From contig NZ_CP060783.1 in NCBI RefSeq assembly GCF_014489535.1, positions 2,894,501 to 2,958,500 on the forward strand: DNA of 64,000 nucleotides, in the 5' to 3' direction. Below the pieces are notes generated by a model, which was not told where the DNA came from, made no database searches, and worked only from the letters and a program-made list of their open reading frames with translations. The stretch comes from Diaphorobacter aerolatus. Lineage in GTDB: Bacteria > Pseudomonadota > Gammaproteobacteria > Burkholderiales > Burkholderiaceae_C. Both the position numbers and the translations under genes were made by a program. Positions 48,392 to 58,006 of the stretch are shown piece by piece. The stretch's first letter is position 1, and each line of letters opens with the position of its first letter.

Positions 48392-50761
48392 ATGAACCAT
48401 CCGCCCGATCATCGGCACGACACGGCAGCGCACACCGGCCATGTCCCAGCGGCCTCGGGAGGCGTGACCTACGTCTGCCCGATGCATCCGCAGATCAGAC
48501 AGGATGCGCCCGGGCGCTGCCCGATCTGCCAGATGCATCTCGTCGCCGAGGACGAGGCTTCAACCACGGCCCATGCCCATCATCCTGTTCCCCAGGATGC
48601 GCGCGAACACGCCGCCCCGGCAAGCGGCGCGCACCGTGCCGAGCCGCAGCGCGCCGCTTCGGAGGGCACCGTCTACACCTGCCCGATGCACCCCGAGATC
48701 CGGCAGGACCATCCCGGCGACTGCCCGATCTGCGGCATGTCGCTCGAACCCCTGATTCCCCTCGACAGCGAGGACGACCACGAGCTGCGCGATTTCGAGC
48801 GGCGCTTCTGGTACACGCTTCCGTTCACGGTCGCCGTATTCGTGCTCGCGATGTTCGGCCACCGGCTTGGCTGGTTCGACATGTCCACGCAGTCATGGAT
48901 CGAACTCGTGCTGTCGCTGCCGGTGGTGCTGTGGGCCGGGTGGCCGTTTTTCCTGCGCTGCTGGCATTCCATCAAAAATCGCAGCCCGAACATGTGGACG
49001 CTCATCGGACTCGGCACTTCGGCGGCATTTCTCTACAGCGTCGTCGCCACCGTCGCGCCAGGCGTGTTTCCCGCATCCTTCGTATCGATGGGCCGCGTGG
49101 CCGTGTATTTCGAGGCGGCGGTGGTCATCATTTCGCTGACCATGCTCGGGCAAATTCTCGAACTCAAGGCGCGTTCGCAGACCTCTGAAGCGATCAAGTC
49201 GCTGCTGCGCCTTGCACCGAAGACCGCGCGGCGCATCAATGCCGACGGCGGCGAGGAGGACGTCGCGCTCGACCACGTCCACGTCGGTGACCTGCTGCGC
49301 GTGCGGCCCGGCGAGAAGGTACCCGTGGACGGCATCGTCACCGAGGGCCAGAGCGCGGTCGATGAATCCATGCTCACGGGCGAACCGGTGCCGGTTACCA
49401 AGCGCACGGGCGACAGGCTCATCGGCGCAACGCTCAACACCAGCGGCGCGCTGGTCATGCGCTCCGAGAAGGTCGGGGCGGCCACGATGCTCTCGCAGAT
49501 CGTGCAGATGGTGGCGACGGCGCAGCGCTCCAGGGCGCCCATGCAGCGCATGGCGGATACGGTGGCCGGCAAGTTCGTGCTCGTGGTCATCGCGGTCGCG
49601 ATTGCGACGTTCTTCGTCTGGGGCCTGTTCGGTCCCGAGCCCAGTTGGGTGTATGGCCTCATCAACGCGGTCGCGGTGCTGATCATTGCATGCCCGTGCG
49701 CACTCGGGCTCGCAACGCCGATGTCGGTGATGGTGGCCACGGGCCGCGCGGCGTCTCAGGGCGTGTTGTTTCGCGACGCCGGCGCAATCGAGCGCATGCG
49801 CGAGGTCGACACGCTCATCATCGACAAGACCGGCACGCTGACCGAAGGCCGTCCGGCCTTCGACACCGCGGTCGCCGCGCCGGGCTTCACGCCGGACGAG
49901 GTGCTGCGCCTGGCGGCGAGTCTCGATCAGGGCAGCGAGCATCCGCTCGCCGATGCGATTGTGCGGGCCGCACGCGAGAAGGGCTTGCAGCTTGTCCATG
50001 CCGAGGATTTCGAATCCGGCAGCGGCATCGGCGTGCGCGGCAGCGTCGACGGCAGGCGGCTCGCGCTCGGCAATACCGCGCTCATGGAGCAGGAAGGCGT
50101 CACTGTGACCGCGCCGCTGCAGGCGGATGGCGAACGCCTGCGCGGCGAGGGCGCGAGCATCGTCCATCTCGCGGTGGACGGGCGGCTCGCAGGCATCCTC
50201 GCCGTGACCGACCCGATCAAGAAGACCACCCGCGAAGCCATCGAGACGCTCCAGCACAGCGGGCTTCGCATCGTGATGGCGACCGGCGACGGGCTCACGA
50301 CGGCCAAGGCCGTCGGCGCGAAACTCGGCATCGACGAGGTCTACGGCGAAGTCAAGCCACAAGACAAGCTCGCTCTGGTCGAGCGCCTGCAAAGCGAGGG
50401 GCACGTCGTGGCAATGGCGGGCGACGGGATCAACGATGCGCCCGCTCTCGCGCGTGCCGATGTCGGCATCGCCATGGGAACAGGCACGGACGTGGCGATG
50501 AACAGCGGCCAGATCACGCTGATCAAGGGCGACCTGCGCGGCATCGCGGTATCGCGCGAGATTTCGACCGATACCGTGAACAACATGCGCCAGAACCTGA
50601 TGTTCGCGTTTGTCTACAACGGCATCGGCGTACCGATCGCGGCGGGCGTGCTCTACCCATTCACCGGCTGGCTGCTGTCGCCGATGATCGCGGCGCTCGC
50701 CATGAGTCTTTCGTCTGCCTCCGTGATCGTCAACGCGCTGCGCCTGCGCATCAAGAAATAG
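48392..50761 (+). CDS. copA: Copper-exporting P1B-type ATPase CopA
   Basis: A 789-residue, frame-intact copper ATPase. In place of an HMA domain, the N-terminus carries a His-rich lead and two repeats of the Y-x-C-P-M-H-P heavy-metal-binding domain ([20 protein letters not shown] and [20 protein letters not shown]). The transport core has the actuator motif LTGEPVPV, the metal site [11 protein letters not shown], the phosphorylated [17 protein letters not shown] and [10 protein letters not shown], with eight predicted membrane helices. This layout is typical of CopA/SilP-like Cu(I) exporters. It forms an operon with copZ. Confidence 0.95.
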   Translation: MNHPPDHRHDTAAHTGHVPAASGGVTYVCPMHPQIRQDAPGRCPICQMHLVAEDEASTTAHAHHPVPQDAREHAAPASGAHRAEPQRAASEGTVYTCPMHPEIRQDHPGDCPICGMSLEPLIPLDSEDDHELRDFERRFWYTLPFTVAVFVLAMFGHRLGWFDMSTQSWIELVLSLPVVLWAGWPFFLRCWHSIKNRSPNMWTLIGLGTSAAFLYSVVATVAPGVFPASFVSMGRVAVYFEAAVVIISLTMLGQILELKARSQTSEAIKSLLRLAPKTARRINADGGEEDVALDHVHVGDLLRVRPGEKVPVDGIVTEGQSAVDESMLTGEPVPVTKRTGDRLIGATLNTSGALVMRSEKVGAATMLSQIVQMVATAQRSRAPMQRMADTVAGKFVLVVIAVAIATFFVWGLFGPEPSWVYGLINAVAVLIIACPCALGLATPMSVMVATGRAASQGVLFRDAGAIERMREVDTLIIDKTGTLTEGRPAFDTAVAAPGFTPDEVLRLAASLDQGSEHPLADAIVRAAREKGLQLVHAEDFESGSGIGVRGSVDGRRLALGNTALMEQEGVTVTAPLQADGERLRGEGASIVHLAVDGRLAGILAVTDPIKKTTREAIETLQHSGLRIVMATGDGLTTAKAVGAKLGIDEVYGEVKPQDKLALVERLQSEGHVVAMAGDGINDAPALARADVGIAMGTGTDVAMNSGQITLIKGDLRGIAVSREISTDTVNNMRQNLMFAFVYNGIGVPIAAGVLYPFTGWLLSPMIAALAMSLSSASVIVNALRLRIKK

Positions 50762-50806
50762 GCGGACGATGGCGCTGCCAGCGCCCCCGCCATGTCTTGG
50801 GCGACA

Positions 50807-51393
50807 TCACTCCCGCTCGAGACAGAACACCGCCGTGCTGGCGAGCACATTCGGCAAGGTGCGCACGATGCCGCCGTTTTCGTTGAGCCCGAAGGCGTCT
50901 GCCACGTTGAGCCCGCTCTTGCCCGCCAGCACCTCGAAATCCTTGAACGTGCCGACCCGGATGTTGGGCGTGTCGTACCACTGGTAGGGCAGGCGGCTCG
51001 TGACCGGCATGCGCCCGCGCAGGATCGACAGGCGGTTGGGCCAGTGCGCGAAATTGGGAAACGCGATCACGCCCTTGCGGCCCACGCGTGCCGTCTCGCG
51101 CAGCATGACCTCAGTATTGCGCAGATGCTGCAGCGTGTTGATCTGCAACACCACGTCGAACGAATCGTCCTCGAAGATCGTCAGCCCTCATCGAGATTGA
51201 GCTGCACCACGTTCACGCCGCGTTTGACGCAGGCCAGCAGATTGGCGTCGTCGATCTCGACGCCATAGCCCGTGCAGGCGCGCTCGCGCTGCAGATACGA
51301 CAGCATCGCCCCGTCGCCGCAGCCCAGGTCGAGCACGCGCGCGCCGTCGGGAACCAGCCTGGCAATGGCTTGCATGGTGGCTTTGTCGGTCAT
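50807..51393 (-). CDS. metW: Methionine biosynthesis protein MetW (frameshifted here)
   Basis: A 195-residue class I SAM-methyltransferase-fold protein that partners MetX in homoserine acylation. The SAM loop [24 protein letters not shown], and [13 protein letters not shown] with the later [18 protein letters not shown] match MetW closely. A missing G near 51187 splits the frame (restored [19 protein letters not shown]). Its start overlaps the metX stop by four bases. The whole unit is behind a SAM-II-like riboswitch. Confidence 0.92.
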
Positions 51394-52519
51394 GCGGAAA
51401 ACTCCTTGGCGGCGTTGTCGAAATACGAGGCCATCAACGACATGTAGCGCGGATCGTCGAGCAAGAAGGCGTCGTGTCCATGCGGTGCATCGATTTCCGC
51501 ATAGCTCACGTCACGCCGGTTGTCGAGCAGTCCCTTGACGATTTCGCGGCTGCGCTTGGGCGAGAAGCGCCAGTCGGTGGTGAAGCTCACCAGCAGGAAG
51601 CGGGCCTGCGCTTTGGCGAGCGCCAGCGTGAGATTGCCGCCGTATTGCCTGGCGGGATCGAAGTAGTCGAGCGCGCGTGTGATCAGCAGGTAGGTGTTGG
51701 CATCGAAGTAGTCACTGAACTTCTCGCCCTGGTAGCGCAGATAGCTCTCGATCTGGAATTCGATGTCCTGGGTGCTGTACTTCAGATCGAGTCCCTCGCG
51801 CAGAACGCGACCGAATTTCTCGTTCATCACGTCGTCGCTCAGATAGGTGATGTGGCCGATCATGCGTGCGATGCGTAGCCCGCGCTTCGGGATGACGCCG
51901 TGGGCATAGAAATCGCCGCCATGGAAATCGGGATCCGTGACGATGGCGCGGCGCGCGACCTCATTGAAGGCGATGTTCTCGGCATTGAGATTCGGCGCGC
52001 TCGCCACCACCACGGCATGGCGCGCGCGCTCGGGATGCTGCAGCGTCCAGGACAGCGCCTGCATGCCGCCCAGACTGCCGCCGAGCACCACCGACAGTTG
52101 GCGGATGCCAAGGCGATCGAGCAGCCGCGCCTGCGCGTTCACCCAGTCTTCGACCGTGACCACGGGAAAGCGCGATCCGTAGACCTCGCCGGTATCGGGG
52201 TTGGCATGCATCGGGCCGGTCGAGCCAAAGCACGAGCCGAGATTGTTCACCCCGATCACGAAGAACTTGTGGGTATCCACCGGCTTGCCCGGGCCGATCA
52301 TGTTGTCCCACCAGCCCTCGCTTTTGGGCTGCCCTTCATAGACGCCCGCCACGTGATGCGAGGCATTGAGCGCATGGCAGACGAGCACGGCGTTGGACCG
52401 GTCGGCGTTCAGCGTACCGTAGGTCTCGTAGGCAAGCGTGTAGTCGCGAATCGAGGCCCGCTGGTGAGCGGCAGCGCCTCCTCGAAATGCATGAACTGTG
52501 GTGTGGCGATGAAGGACAT
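51390..52519 (-). CDS. metX: Homoserine O-acyltransferase MetX (frameshifted here)
   Basis: A 376-residue alpha/beta-hydrolase-fold enzyme that acylates homoserine for methionine synthesis. The nucleophile is in [14 protein letters not shown], the acid in [11 protein letters not shown] and the His in [11 protein letters not shown]. The N-terminus [21 protein letters not shown] is joined to [13 protein letters not shown] only after restoring a G at about 52470. Whether the acyl donor is acetyl- or succinyl-CoA cannot be told by eye. The start at 52519 lies directly after a T-run of the attenuator, with no clear Shine-Dalgarno; a second ATG nine codons on is possible. Confidence 0.93.
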
Positions 52520-52554
52520 GAAAAAACCCGGCATCGCTAAAAACGAGGCCGGGT
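52520..52554 (-). terminator. Attenuator terminator between the SAM-II riboswitch and metX
   Basis: On the minus strand ACCCGGC pairs with GCCGGGT, followed at once by TTTTTT and then the metX ATG. A strong terminator placed between the riboswitch and the start codon suggests premature termination when S-adenosylmethionine is bound. Confidence 0.75.
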
Positions 52555-52579
52555 CGATTGCGGGTCGCGATTCGTCGGA

Positions 52580-52634
52580 CGGGTCTTTAGCAGGATTTAT
52601 AAAGCGCCCGCAAGCTGTAGCAAATCGGCGCGTG
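52580..52634 (-). promoter_or_regulatory. SAM-II (metA/metX-type) riboswitch
   Basis: The minus strand reads ACGCGCCGATTTG, then CTTGCGGGCGC, TTTATAAATCC and TGCTAAAGACCCG. The ordered elements GCGC-x-GATTT, TTGC-x-GCGC, (T)ATAAAT and GCTAAA match the SAM-II consensus as I remember it from alpha- and betaproteobacterial met genes, including the P1 stem GCGCC/GGCGC. Position directly upstream of metX supports it. Confidence 0.78.
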
Positions 52635-52643
52635 AAGCGGTGA

Positions 52644-53224
52644 TTATGCCAAAAGCTGCTTCACCGGTGACCACAATGCGATCAGGCCCAGCACGAGAAA
52701 GATCACGGCCGAGATTACATGCACGGTACGGATCGGCACCTTCTTGACGATCCGGTCGCCGAGCCAGACGACCGGCGCATTCGCGAGCATCATGCCCAGC
52801 GTCGTGCCGGCCACGACCCAGAAATACGAGCCGACGTACTTGGCGGCCAGCATCACGGTCGCGATCTGCGTCTTGTCGCCCATCTCGGCCAGAAAAAACG
52901 CAACCACCGTCGTGCCGAAAACGCCCCACTTGGAGTGGCTGCCGACTTCGTCATCGTCGAGCTTGTCCGGTATCAGCATCCACACCGCCATCGCGATGAA
53001 CGAGATGCCCAGAATCCACTGCAGCGCGTTCTCGCCGAGATAGGCGGTGATCCAGGCACCGACGGCGCCGGCCAGGGCATGGTTGACGAGGGTGGCCACG
53101 AAGATCCCGAGCACGATCGGCAGCGGCTTGCGAAAGCGCGCGGCGAGCACGAGGGAGAGCAACTGGGTTTTGTCCCCATCTCGGCCAAAGCGACGATGGA
53201 GGTGGAAAGGAGAAAGGCTTCCAT
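52644..53224 (-). CDS. UPF0016 (GDT1/TMEM165-type) cation transporter, probable Mn exporter (frameshifted here)
   Basis: A 193-residue membrane protein with six predicted helices in two halves, each carrying the E-M-G-D-K-T-Q signature: one in IVALAEMGDKTQLLSLV, the other in FFLAEMGDKTQIATVM. A missing G near 53171 breaks the first motif; restoring it gives the normal length. Members of this family export Mn(II) (MneA in Vibrio) or move Ca/Mn in eukaryotes. A yybP-ykoY manganese riboswitch in the leader supports Mn homeostasis. Confidence 0.9.
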
Positions 53225-53309
53225 GGCGTGGGTGTATCGGCCGGAGACACCTGTACAAAACACATTGACCACGCACCGGCTCCGGCCCATATGAATATTG
53301 GATCGGTAC

Positions 53310-53434
53310 GCAGTCAATGGTCTCGTCCAGCCCGTGATTCACACCGGCCTCATGCACCATAGGCCGTGAGGGCCCAAGTCTGTTGATGCATGCCTTTTTG
53401 CGCGCGGCAAAAACGGACTACTCCCCAAAGACAG
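53310..53434 (-). promoter_or_regulatory. yybP-ykoY manganese riboswitch
   Basis: Reading the minus strand, the diagnostic 5' element TCTTTGGGGAGTAGTCCG (53418-53432 region) is followed after about 90 bases by GACGAGACCATTGACT (53312-53327), both hallmarks of the yybP-ykoY fold. The aptamer ends about 86 bp before the UPF0016 start. It should raise expression when Mn(II) is high. Confidence 0.8.
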
Positions 53435-53737
53435 CCTGTATTGTACCCCGGGGCCGCAACAGGCGGTGGCATGGCTGTTTGGCGATAGGAAAAAACGAAT
53501 AACTCGGTTTTGGTGCAAAAATTTCGCGCAATTGCGGGTAAATCCTCATCCAAAGTGTTGCAGCCGCGCCAACTCTGCCTTTTTTCTTTGAATCCATGCT
53601 TGATAATCGTTTCGGCATTCTGTGTTACAGATTTGCGATTGCGGTGATGGTCGATTTCGCGTCTTTGAAGTCGTTACGGGTTTGTTGGCTGCGTTGGGCT
53701 CCATCGCTTATTCAGAAATTTCTTAGAGCCTCGTTTT
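53435..53737. other. Divergent promoter region and long leader of the first RRM gene
   Basis: The left end holds a TACAAT -10-like hexamer for the manganese-riboswitch transcript. The remainder is the upstream region of the RRM gene, relatively AT-rich near 53590-53650. No gene, and no strong structure, could be supported. A long leader is common before cold-inducible RNA-binding protein genes. Confidence 0.4.
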
Positions 53738-54087
53738 ATGAGCAACAAACTGTACGTGGGCAACCTGCCCTATTCCTTCCGTGATGGCGATCTGGAACAA
53801 ACCTTTGGCCAATACGGCAACGTGCTGAGCGCCAAGGTGATGATGGAGCGCGACACCGGTCGTTCCAAGGGTTTCGGCTTTGTCGAAATGGGTACCGAGA
53901 ACGAAGCCCAGGCCGCCATTCAGGGCGCGCATGGTCAAAACTTCGGTGGCCGTGACCTGGTGGTGAACATCGCTCGCCCGATGGAAGCCCGCCCTCCCGC
54001 AGCGGCGGCTTCGGTGGCGGTGGTGGTGACCGTGGCGGTTACCGCGGTGGCAACGGCGGCGGCGGTTACGACCGCAACGGCTACTGA
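53738..54087 (+). CDS. Glycine-rich RRM RNA-binding protein (frameshifted here)
   Basis: A 116-residue protein with one RNA recognition motif (RNP2 KLYVGNLPYS at residues 4-13, RNP1 SKGFGFVEM near 48-56) and a glycine-rich tail. The tail is out of frame as written: a missing C near 53996 turns RSGGFGGGGGDRGGYRGG into an alanine-valine stretch; restored, it ends GGYDRNGY at 54087. Such proteins bind single-stranded RNA and are often cold-induced. A paralogue follows. Confidence 0.9.
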
Positions 54088-54356
54088 TTGTCGGCACGCT
54101 GGCGGACTGACTACAGTCAACACAAGCACACTATTCGGAATCTGATGTGACACCCCGGAATCTCTGTTTTTCTAGAGGCGGGCTCACATGAACTTGCGTT
54201 TTTTTCGAAGTTGTGGCGCATAATGTTTTGGCTGGGGTATTTTTCACGCCAAAGTTGCGGTGGTCCGTCAAATTTGTGCTCTATGCACATGGGTGATTAA
54301 CCGACTGCGGTTTCGAGTCTCCATCACTTTTTTCTTAGTTCTTGAGGAGTCCCTTG

Positions 54357-54833
54357 ATGGGCAACAAACTGTACGTCGGCAACCTGCCGTACTCGGTGCG
54401 CGATAGCGATCTGGAACAGGCCTTTGGTCAGTTCGGCGCCGTGAGCAGCGCCAAAGTCATGATGGAGCGCGACACTGGTCGTTCCAAGGGCTTTGGTTTC
54501 GTCGAAATGGCCAGCGACGCTGAAGCGCAAGCAGCCATCAACGGCATGAACGGCCAGCCCATGGGTGGCCGCAGCATCGTCGTGAACGAAGCTCGTCCAA
54601 TGGAGCCCCGTCCTCCGCGCAGCGGTGGCGGTGGTTTCGGTGGTGGCGGCGGCTACGGCGGCGGTGGTGGTGGTGGCCGCAGCGGTGGCGGCGGCTACGG
54701 CGGTGGTGGTGGCGGCGGTGGCCGTGGCGGCGAAGGTGGCTTCCGTAGCCCCTACGGCGCTGGCTCGCGCAACGGCGGCGGCGGTGGTCGCAGCGGTGGC
54801 GGCGGCTACGGCGGCGGCAACAACGGTTATTGA
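54357..54833 (+). CDS. Glycine-rich RRM RNA-binding protein, paralogue
   Basis: A 158-residue protein, frame-intact. The RRM (KLYVGNLPYSVRDSDLEQAF, then SKGFGFVEMASDAEAQAAI) is closely related to that of the upstream gene. The C-terminal half is almost entirely glycine with Tyr, Arg and Ser (repeats like GGGGYGGGGGGG), a likely disordered, phase-separating RNA-binding tail. I chose MGNKLYV at 54357, behind GAGGAG; an ATG five codons upstream is possible. A terminator follows. Confidence 0.92.
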   Translation: MGNKLYVGNLPYSVRDSDLEQAFGQFGAVSSAKVMMERDTGRSKGFGFVEMASDAEAQAAINGMNGQPMGGRSIVVNEARPMEPRPPRSGGGGFGGGGGYGGGGGGGRSGGGGYGGGGGGGGRGGEGGFRSPYGAGSRNGGGGGRSGGGGYGGGNNGY

Positions 54834-54869
54834 TTTTTGATTCCGGGCGACCGGAATCAGGCGTCAGCG

Positions 54870-54897
54870 AAAAAAGGCTCCTCATGGAGCCTTTTTC
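54870..54897 (+). terminator. Bidirectional Rho-independent terminator
   Basis: AAAAAGGCTCC and GGAGCCTTTTT form a perfect 11-bp stem with a four-base loop. It ends the RRM transcript and, read in reverse, the convergent SDR transcript. Confidence 0.9.
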
Positions 54898-54918
54898 ATG
54901 GGCGCTTCTTTATCAACG

Positions 54919-55709
54919 TCAGGCTTTGGGCGCTGGCGTACCACGGTGCTTGCGTTCGCGTCCATGCAAGGCCTTGTCAAAGGCCCAGTTGGGCAGCAGG
55001 CGCAGCAATTTGGCGACCACGCCCATCTGCCACGGGATGACGCGGTAGCTGGTGCGTGCCTCGATGGCATGAAATGCGCGGTTCGCGAAATCGTCCGCCG
55101 TGATCAGGAACGGCATCGAATACTGGTTCTCGCGCGTGAGGGGCGTATCCACATAGCCCGGCAGAATCGTCACGACCGACACGCCCTGCGGGCTCAGTTC
55201 GCCGCGCAGGCTCTCGCAATAGCTGATGACCGCCGCCTTGCTGGAGCAATACGCGCCATGCCCCGGCAGGCCGCGAATGCCCGCCACGCTCGCGATGCCG
55301 ACCAGCGCTCCGTCGGCGCGCGCGCACATCAGCTTGATGAACGGCTGGAAGGTCGCGGCCAGGCCGATGTTGTTGATCGCGTAGACGCGTGCCATCTGGT
55401 CGATGTCCTCGCGCTCGGAGGTGTCCACGCCCACGCTGATCCCTGCATTGGCGATCACCACGTCGGGCACGCCCTGCCGCTCGATGCACTGCTCGCCCGC
55501 GGCGACGATGCTGTCGATGTCGGCCACGTCGGCATGGTAGATCTGGCAGCGGTCTTCGCCCAGCCCTGGGAGAGCGCCCACGCGCGCATGACCTCCGCGC
55601 GGCGTGCGACCAGCGCCAACCGGTAGCCAGCCGTGGCAAAGCGCAGGGCCAGCGCTTCGCCGATGCCGCTCGATGCGCCGGTGATGAAAACCAGGGGTGA
55701 GGAGTCCAT
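54919..55709 (-). CDS. Short-chain dehydrogenase/reductase (frameshifted here)
   Basis: A 263-residue SDR. The NAD(P) loop VFITGASSGIGEALALRFA, the structural NAG motif VIANAGIS, and the catalytic Y-x-x-x-K (GAYCSSKAAVISY) with the upstream serine in IASVAGIRG are present. It starts MDSSPLVF at 55709. A missing C near 55565 breaks the frame (restored LSQGLGEDRCQIYHADVAD). The substrate is unknown. It follows lptC, probably in the same transcript. Confidence 0.9.
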
Positions 55710-55731
55710 GACGGCGTTCCGTAAGCGGCCA

Positions 55732-56384
55732 TCAAGGCCGGGGGTGCGAGGTGAAATCGTCGAGGTGACGCGACCCGGTTGCATCCGGCCCTTCACGTCG
55801 CCGTGCATGCTGAGCACCTGGCTGAAGTTGTCGAAGTCCATGGCATTGCCGGTGAACTGATCCGGCCCGCGCGTGAGCGTCACGGGCAGATGCGACTTCA
55901 CGCGTTCCTCGTTGGGCCAGACGTGCAGGAATTCGCCGCGGAACTGCATCGGCGGAACCGGCTTGGTGCCGCTCTTGCTGAACTCCTCGCGCGTGACGAC
56001 CGCATCGCCAAACAGTTGCACCTCGGTGCCGTCGGAATTCGAAAGCGCGCGATTGGCCGTAGCCAGCGTCACGCGGCCATCCGGACTGACGGTGCGCATG
56101 TGCGCCTTCTGAATTTCCAGCGTGTCGGTGTCCATGAAGTGCTTCAGCGTCTCGCCCTTGATCTCGCTTTGCAGGCGGCCCGTGGCGTCGAACGACTTGA
56201 TGGAGAAGTCGCGCATGTAGTAGTCGGGCTCGTGCGACACCGCGCGCTGCTGTGGCTGCTCGACCGGCTTGGGGGCATTGCGCACCAGCCACCAGGTACC
56301 GAGCGCCAGCAGGCTCATCAGCAAGATCGGCAGGTAGATGGAGAAGATCTCCCAGACGCGGCGCATGCGCTCGTTGAGGGTCAT
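55732..56384 (-). CDS. lptC: LPS export ABC transporter periplasmic protein LptC
   Basis: A 217-residue bitopic protein bridging LptB2FG to LptA. An N-terminal helix (FSIYLPILLMSLLALGTWWLV) anchors a beta-jellyroll domain with DYYMRDFSIKSFDATGRLQS, and GRVTLATANRALSNSDGTEV. As written the frame lacks its own stop and runs into the SDR gene. Adding one C to the CCCCC run near 55741 gives a stop at 55732 (ISPRTPRP), which I take as the true end. The start overlaps the kdsC stop by four bases. Confidence 0.85.
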
Positions 56385-56953
56385 GCGTACTCCGCCAGCA
56401 ATTGCGTGTATCTGCCGCTGGCCACCAGCAGCAGGTCGCAGAATTCACGCGCCGCGCCATGGCCTGCGGCGGCCCCGGTGATGTAGTGCGCATTGGCCTT
56501 GGCCTCGACCTGCGCGTTCGGCGGCGCGCAGGCGAATGCGGCGCGGCGCATCACGGGCAGATCGGGCCAGTCGTCGCCCATGGCGGCTGCCTGGCTCCAG
56601 TCAAGTCCCAGCTCGGCCAGAATCGCTTCGGCTGCCGGACGCTTGTCCTCGGTGCCGAAACGCGCATGCACCACGCCGAGCGCCTTCAGGCGCAAGCGCA
56701 ATGCCGGTGAATCGCGACCGGTGACTACGGCCGGGGTGATGCCCGCCTTTTGCAGCAGCTTCAGACCGTGGCCGTCGAGCGTGTTGAAGCGCTTGAGGGT
56801 TTCGCCGGTCTCCGAGAAATACAGCCCGCCATCGGTGAGCACGCCGTCCACGTCGAAAAAAACCACCCGTACCGGTTGCGCGCGCAGTAGCAGTTCGGGA
56901 TCGATCCGCAGCGCGGGTTGCAGCGGCTTTGCCGCAGCCTGGGAATTGCTCAT
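56381..56953 (-). CDS. kdsC: 3-deoxy-D-manno-octulosonate 8-phosphate phosphatase KdsC
   Basis: A 190-residue C0-type HAD phosphatase that removes phosphate from Kdo-8-phosphate. HAD motifs are visible: FFDVDGVLTDGGLYF (nucleophile Asp), VVTGRDSPALRLR, and MGDDWPDLPVM. The ATG at 56953 overlaps the kdsD stop by one base. It lies between kdsD and lptC in the conserved Kdo/LPS-transport operon. Confidence 0.94.
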   Translation of the reverse strand: MSNSQAAAKPLQPALRIDPELLLRAQPVRVVFFDVDGVLTDGGLYFSETGETLKRFNTLDGHGLKLLQKAGITPAVVTGRDSPALRLRLKALGVVHARFGTEDKRPAAEAILAELGLDWSQAAAMGDDWPDLPVMRRAAFACAPPNAQVEAKANAHYITGAAAGHGAAREFCDLLLVASGRYTQLLAEYA

Positions 56954-57957
56954 CAAATGACCTTTGCGCGCATCAGATCGCCGATATGGACCATGCCGAG
57001 CAGTGTGCCCTGTTCGTCAGTGACCAGCACGCTGGTGATGGAATGCTGCTCCATGAGTGCCGCTGCATCGGCCGCGAGCGCCTGTGGACGGATGGTGCGC
57101 GGTCGCGTGTGCATCACCTCGCCGGCTTTTGCGCCGAGCAGCTCGCCACCCGATTCGATGCGGCGGCGCAAATCGCCATCGGTGAAGATGCCCAGCAGAC
57201 GCCCCTCTGCATCGACCACCGTGGACGCGCCCAGAGACTTGGCGCTCATCTCGCGCATCAGTGCGCTGAACGAGGCGTCGAAGGGCACGCGCGGCAGCTC
57301 GTCGCCGGTGCGCATGACATCGCGCACCAGCGTGAGCAGCTTGCGGCCCAGCGCCCCGCCGGGGTGCGAGCGCGCGAAGTCTTCCGCACGAAAGCCGCGT
57401 GCGTCGAGCAGCGCCACCGCCAGCGCGTCGCCGAGCGCCATCTGCGCGGTGGTGCTGGTGGTCGGCGCGAGGTTCAGCGGGCAGGCCTCGCGCTCCACGC
57501 CGCTGTCGAGCACGACGTCGGCATGTTTGGCAAGCGAGGACTCCATGCCACCGGTCATGGCGACCAGCGGAATGCCCTGGCGCTTGAGGACCGGCAGCAG
57601 CACGGTCAGTTCATTGGCCTCGCCGCTGTTGGAAATGCCAAGCACCAGATCGCCCTGAGTGACCATGCCGAGATCGCCATGGCTGGCCTCGGCCGGATGC
57701 ACGAAAAATGCCGGTGTGCCGGTGGATGCCAGCGTCGCCGCGATCTTGCGGCCCACATGGCCGCTCTTGCCCATGCCCATGACCACCACGCGGCCGGGAG
57801 TGGCGAGGATGCGCTCAACCGCGTTGACGAAGGATTCCCCTACGCGATCGGACAGGGCCACGAGCGCATGGGCCTCGTCCCGCAACGCCTCCCGGGCCAA
57901 CTGCAATGCGCGGGCCGGGTCGAACGAAAGGGGCGGAATGGATAAAGAGGAAGACAT
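56953..57957 (-). CDS. kdsD: D-arabinose 5-phosphate isomerase KdsD
   Basis: A 334-residue isomerase that makes arabinose 5-phosphate for Kdo synthesis. The SIS domain (about residues 35-180) contains VVVMGMGKSGHVGRKIAATLA, HPAEASHGDLGMV and LGISNSGEANEL; two CBS domains follow (residues about 205-334, with GIFTDGDLRRRIE). Frame intact. First gene of the kdsD-kdsC-lptC block, divergent from the Kef antiporter. Confidence 0.95.
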   Translation of the reverse strand: MSSSLSIPPLSFDPARALQLAREALRDEAHALVALSDRVGESFVNAVERILATPGRVVVMGMGKSGHVGRKIAATLASTGTPAFFVHPAEASHGDLGMVTQGDLVLGISNSGEANELTVLLPVLKRQGIPLVAMTGGMESSLAKHADVVLDSGVEREACPLNLAPTTSTTAQMALGDALAVALLDARGFRAEDFARSHPGGALGRKLLTLVRDVMRTGDELPRVPFDASFSALMREMSAKSLGASTVVDAEGRLLGIFTDGDLRRRIESGGELLGAKAGEVMHTRPRTIRPQALAADAAALMEQHSITSVLVTDEQGTLLGMVHIGDLMRAKVI

Positions 57958-58006
57958 TCGGGAATTTTATAGGGCGCATCTGCCTTTGGCTCGTTTAGCA
58001 TCGGAC

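Noticed and set aside
54625-54840. Alanine/valine-rich frame overlapping the glycine-rich tail of the second RRM gene
   Set aside because: It is an out-of-frame reading of the GGT/GGC repeats; the RRM frame is intact and ends with a normal stop and terminator.
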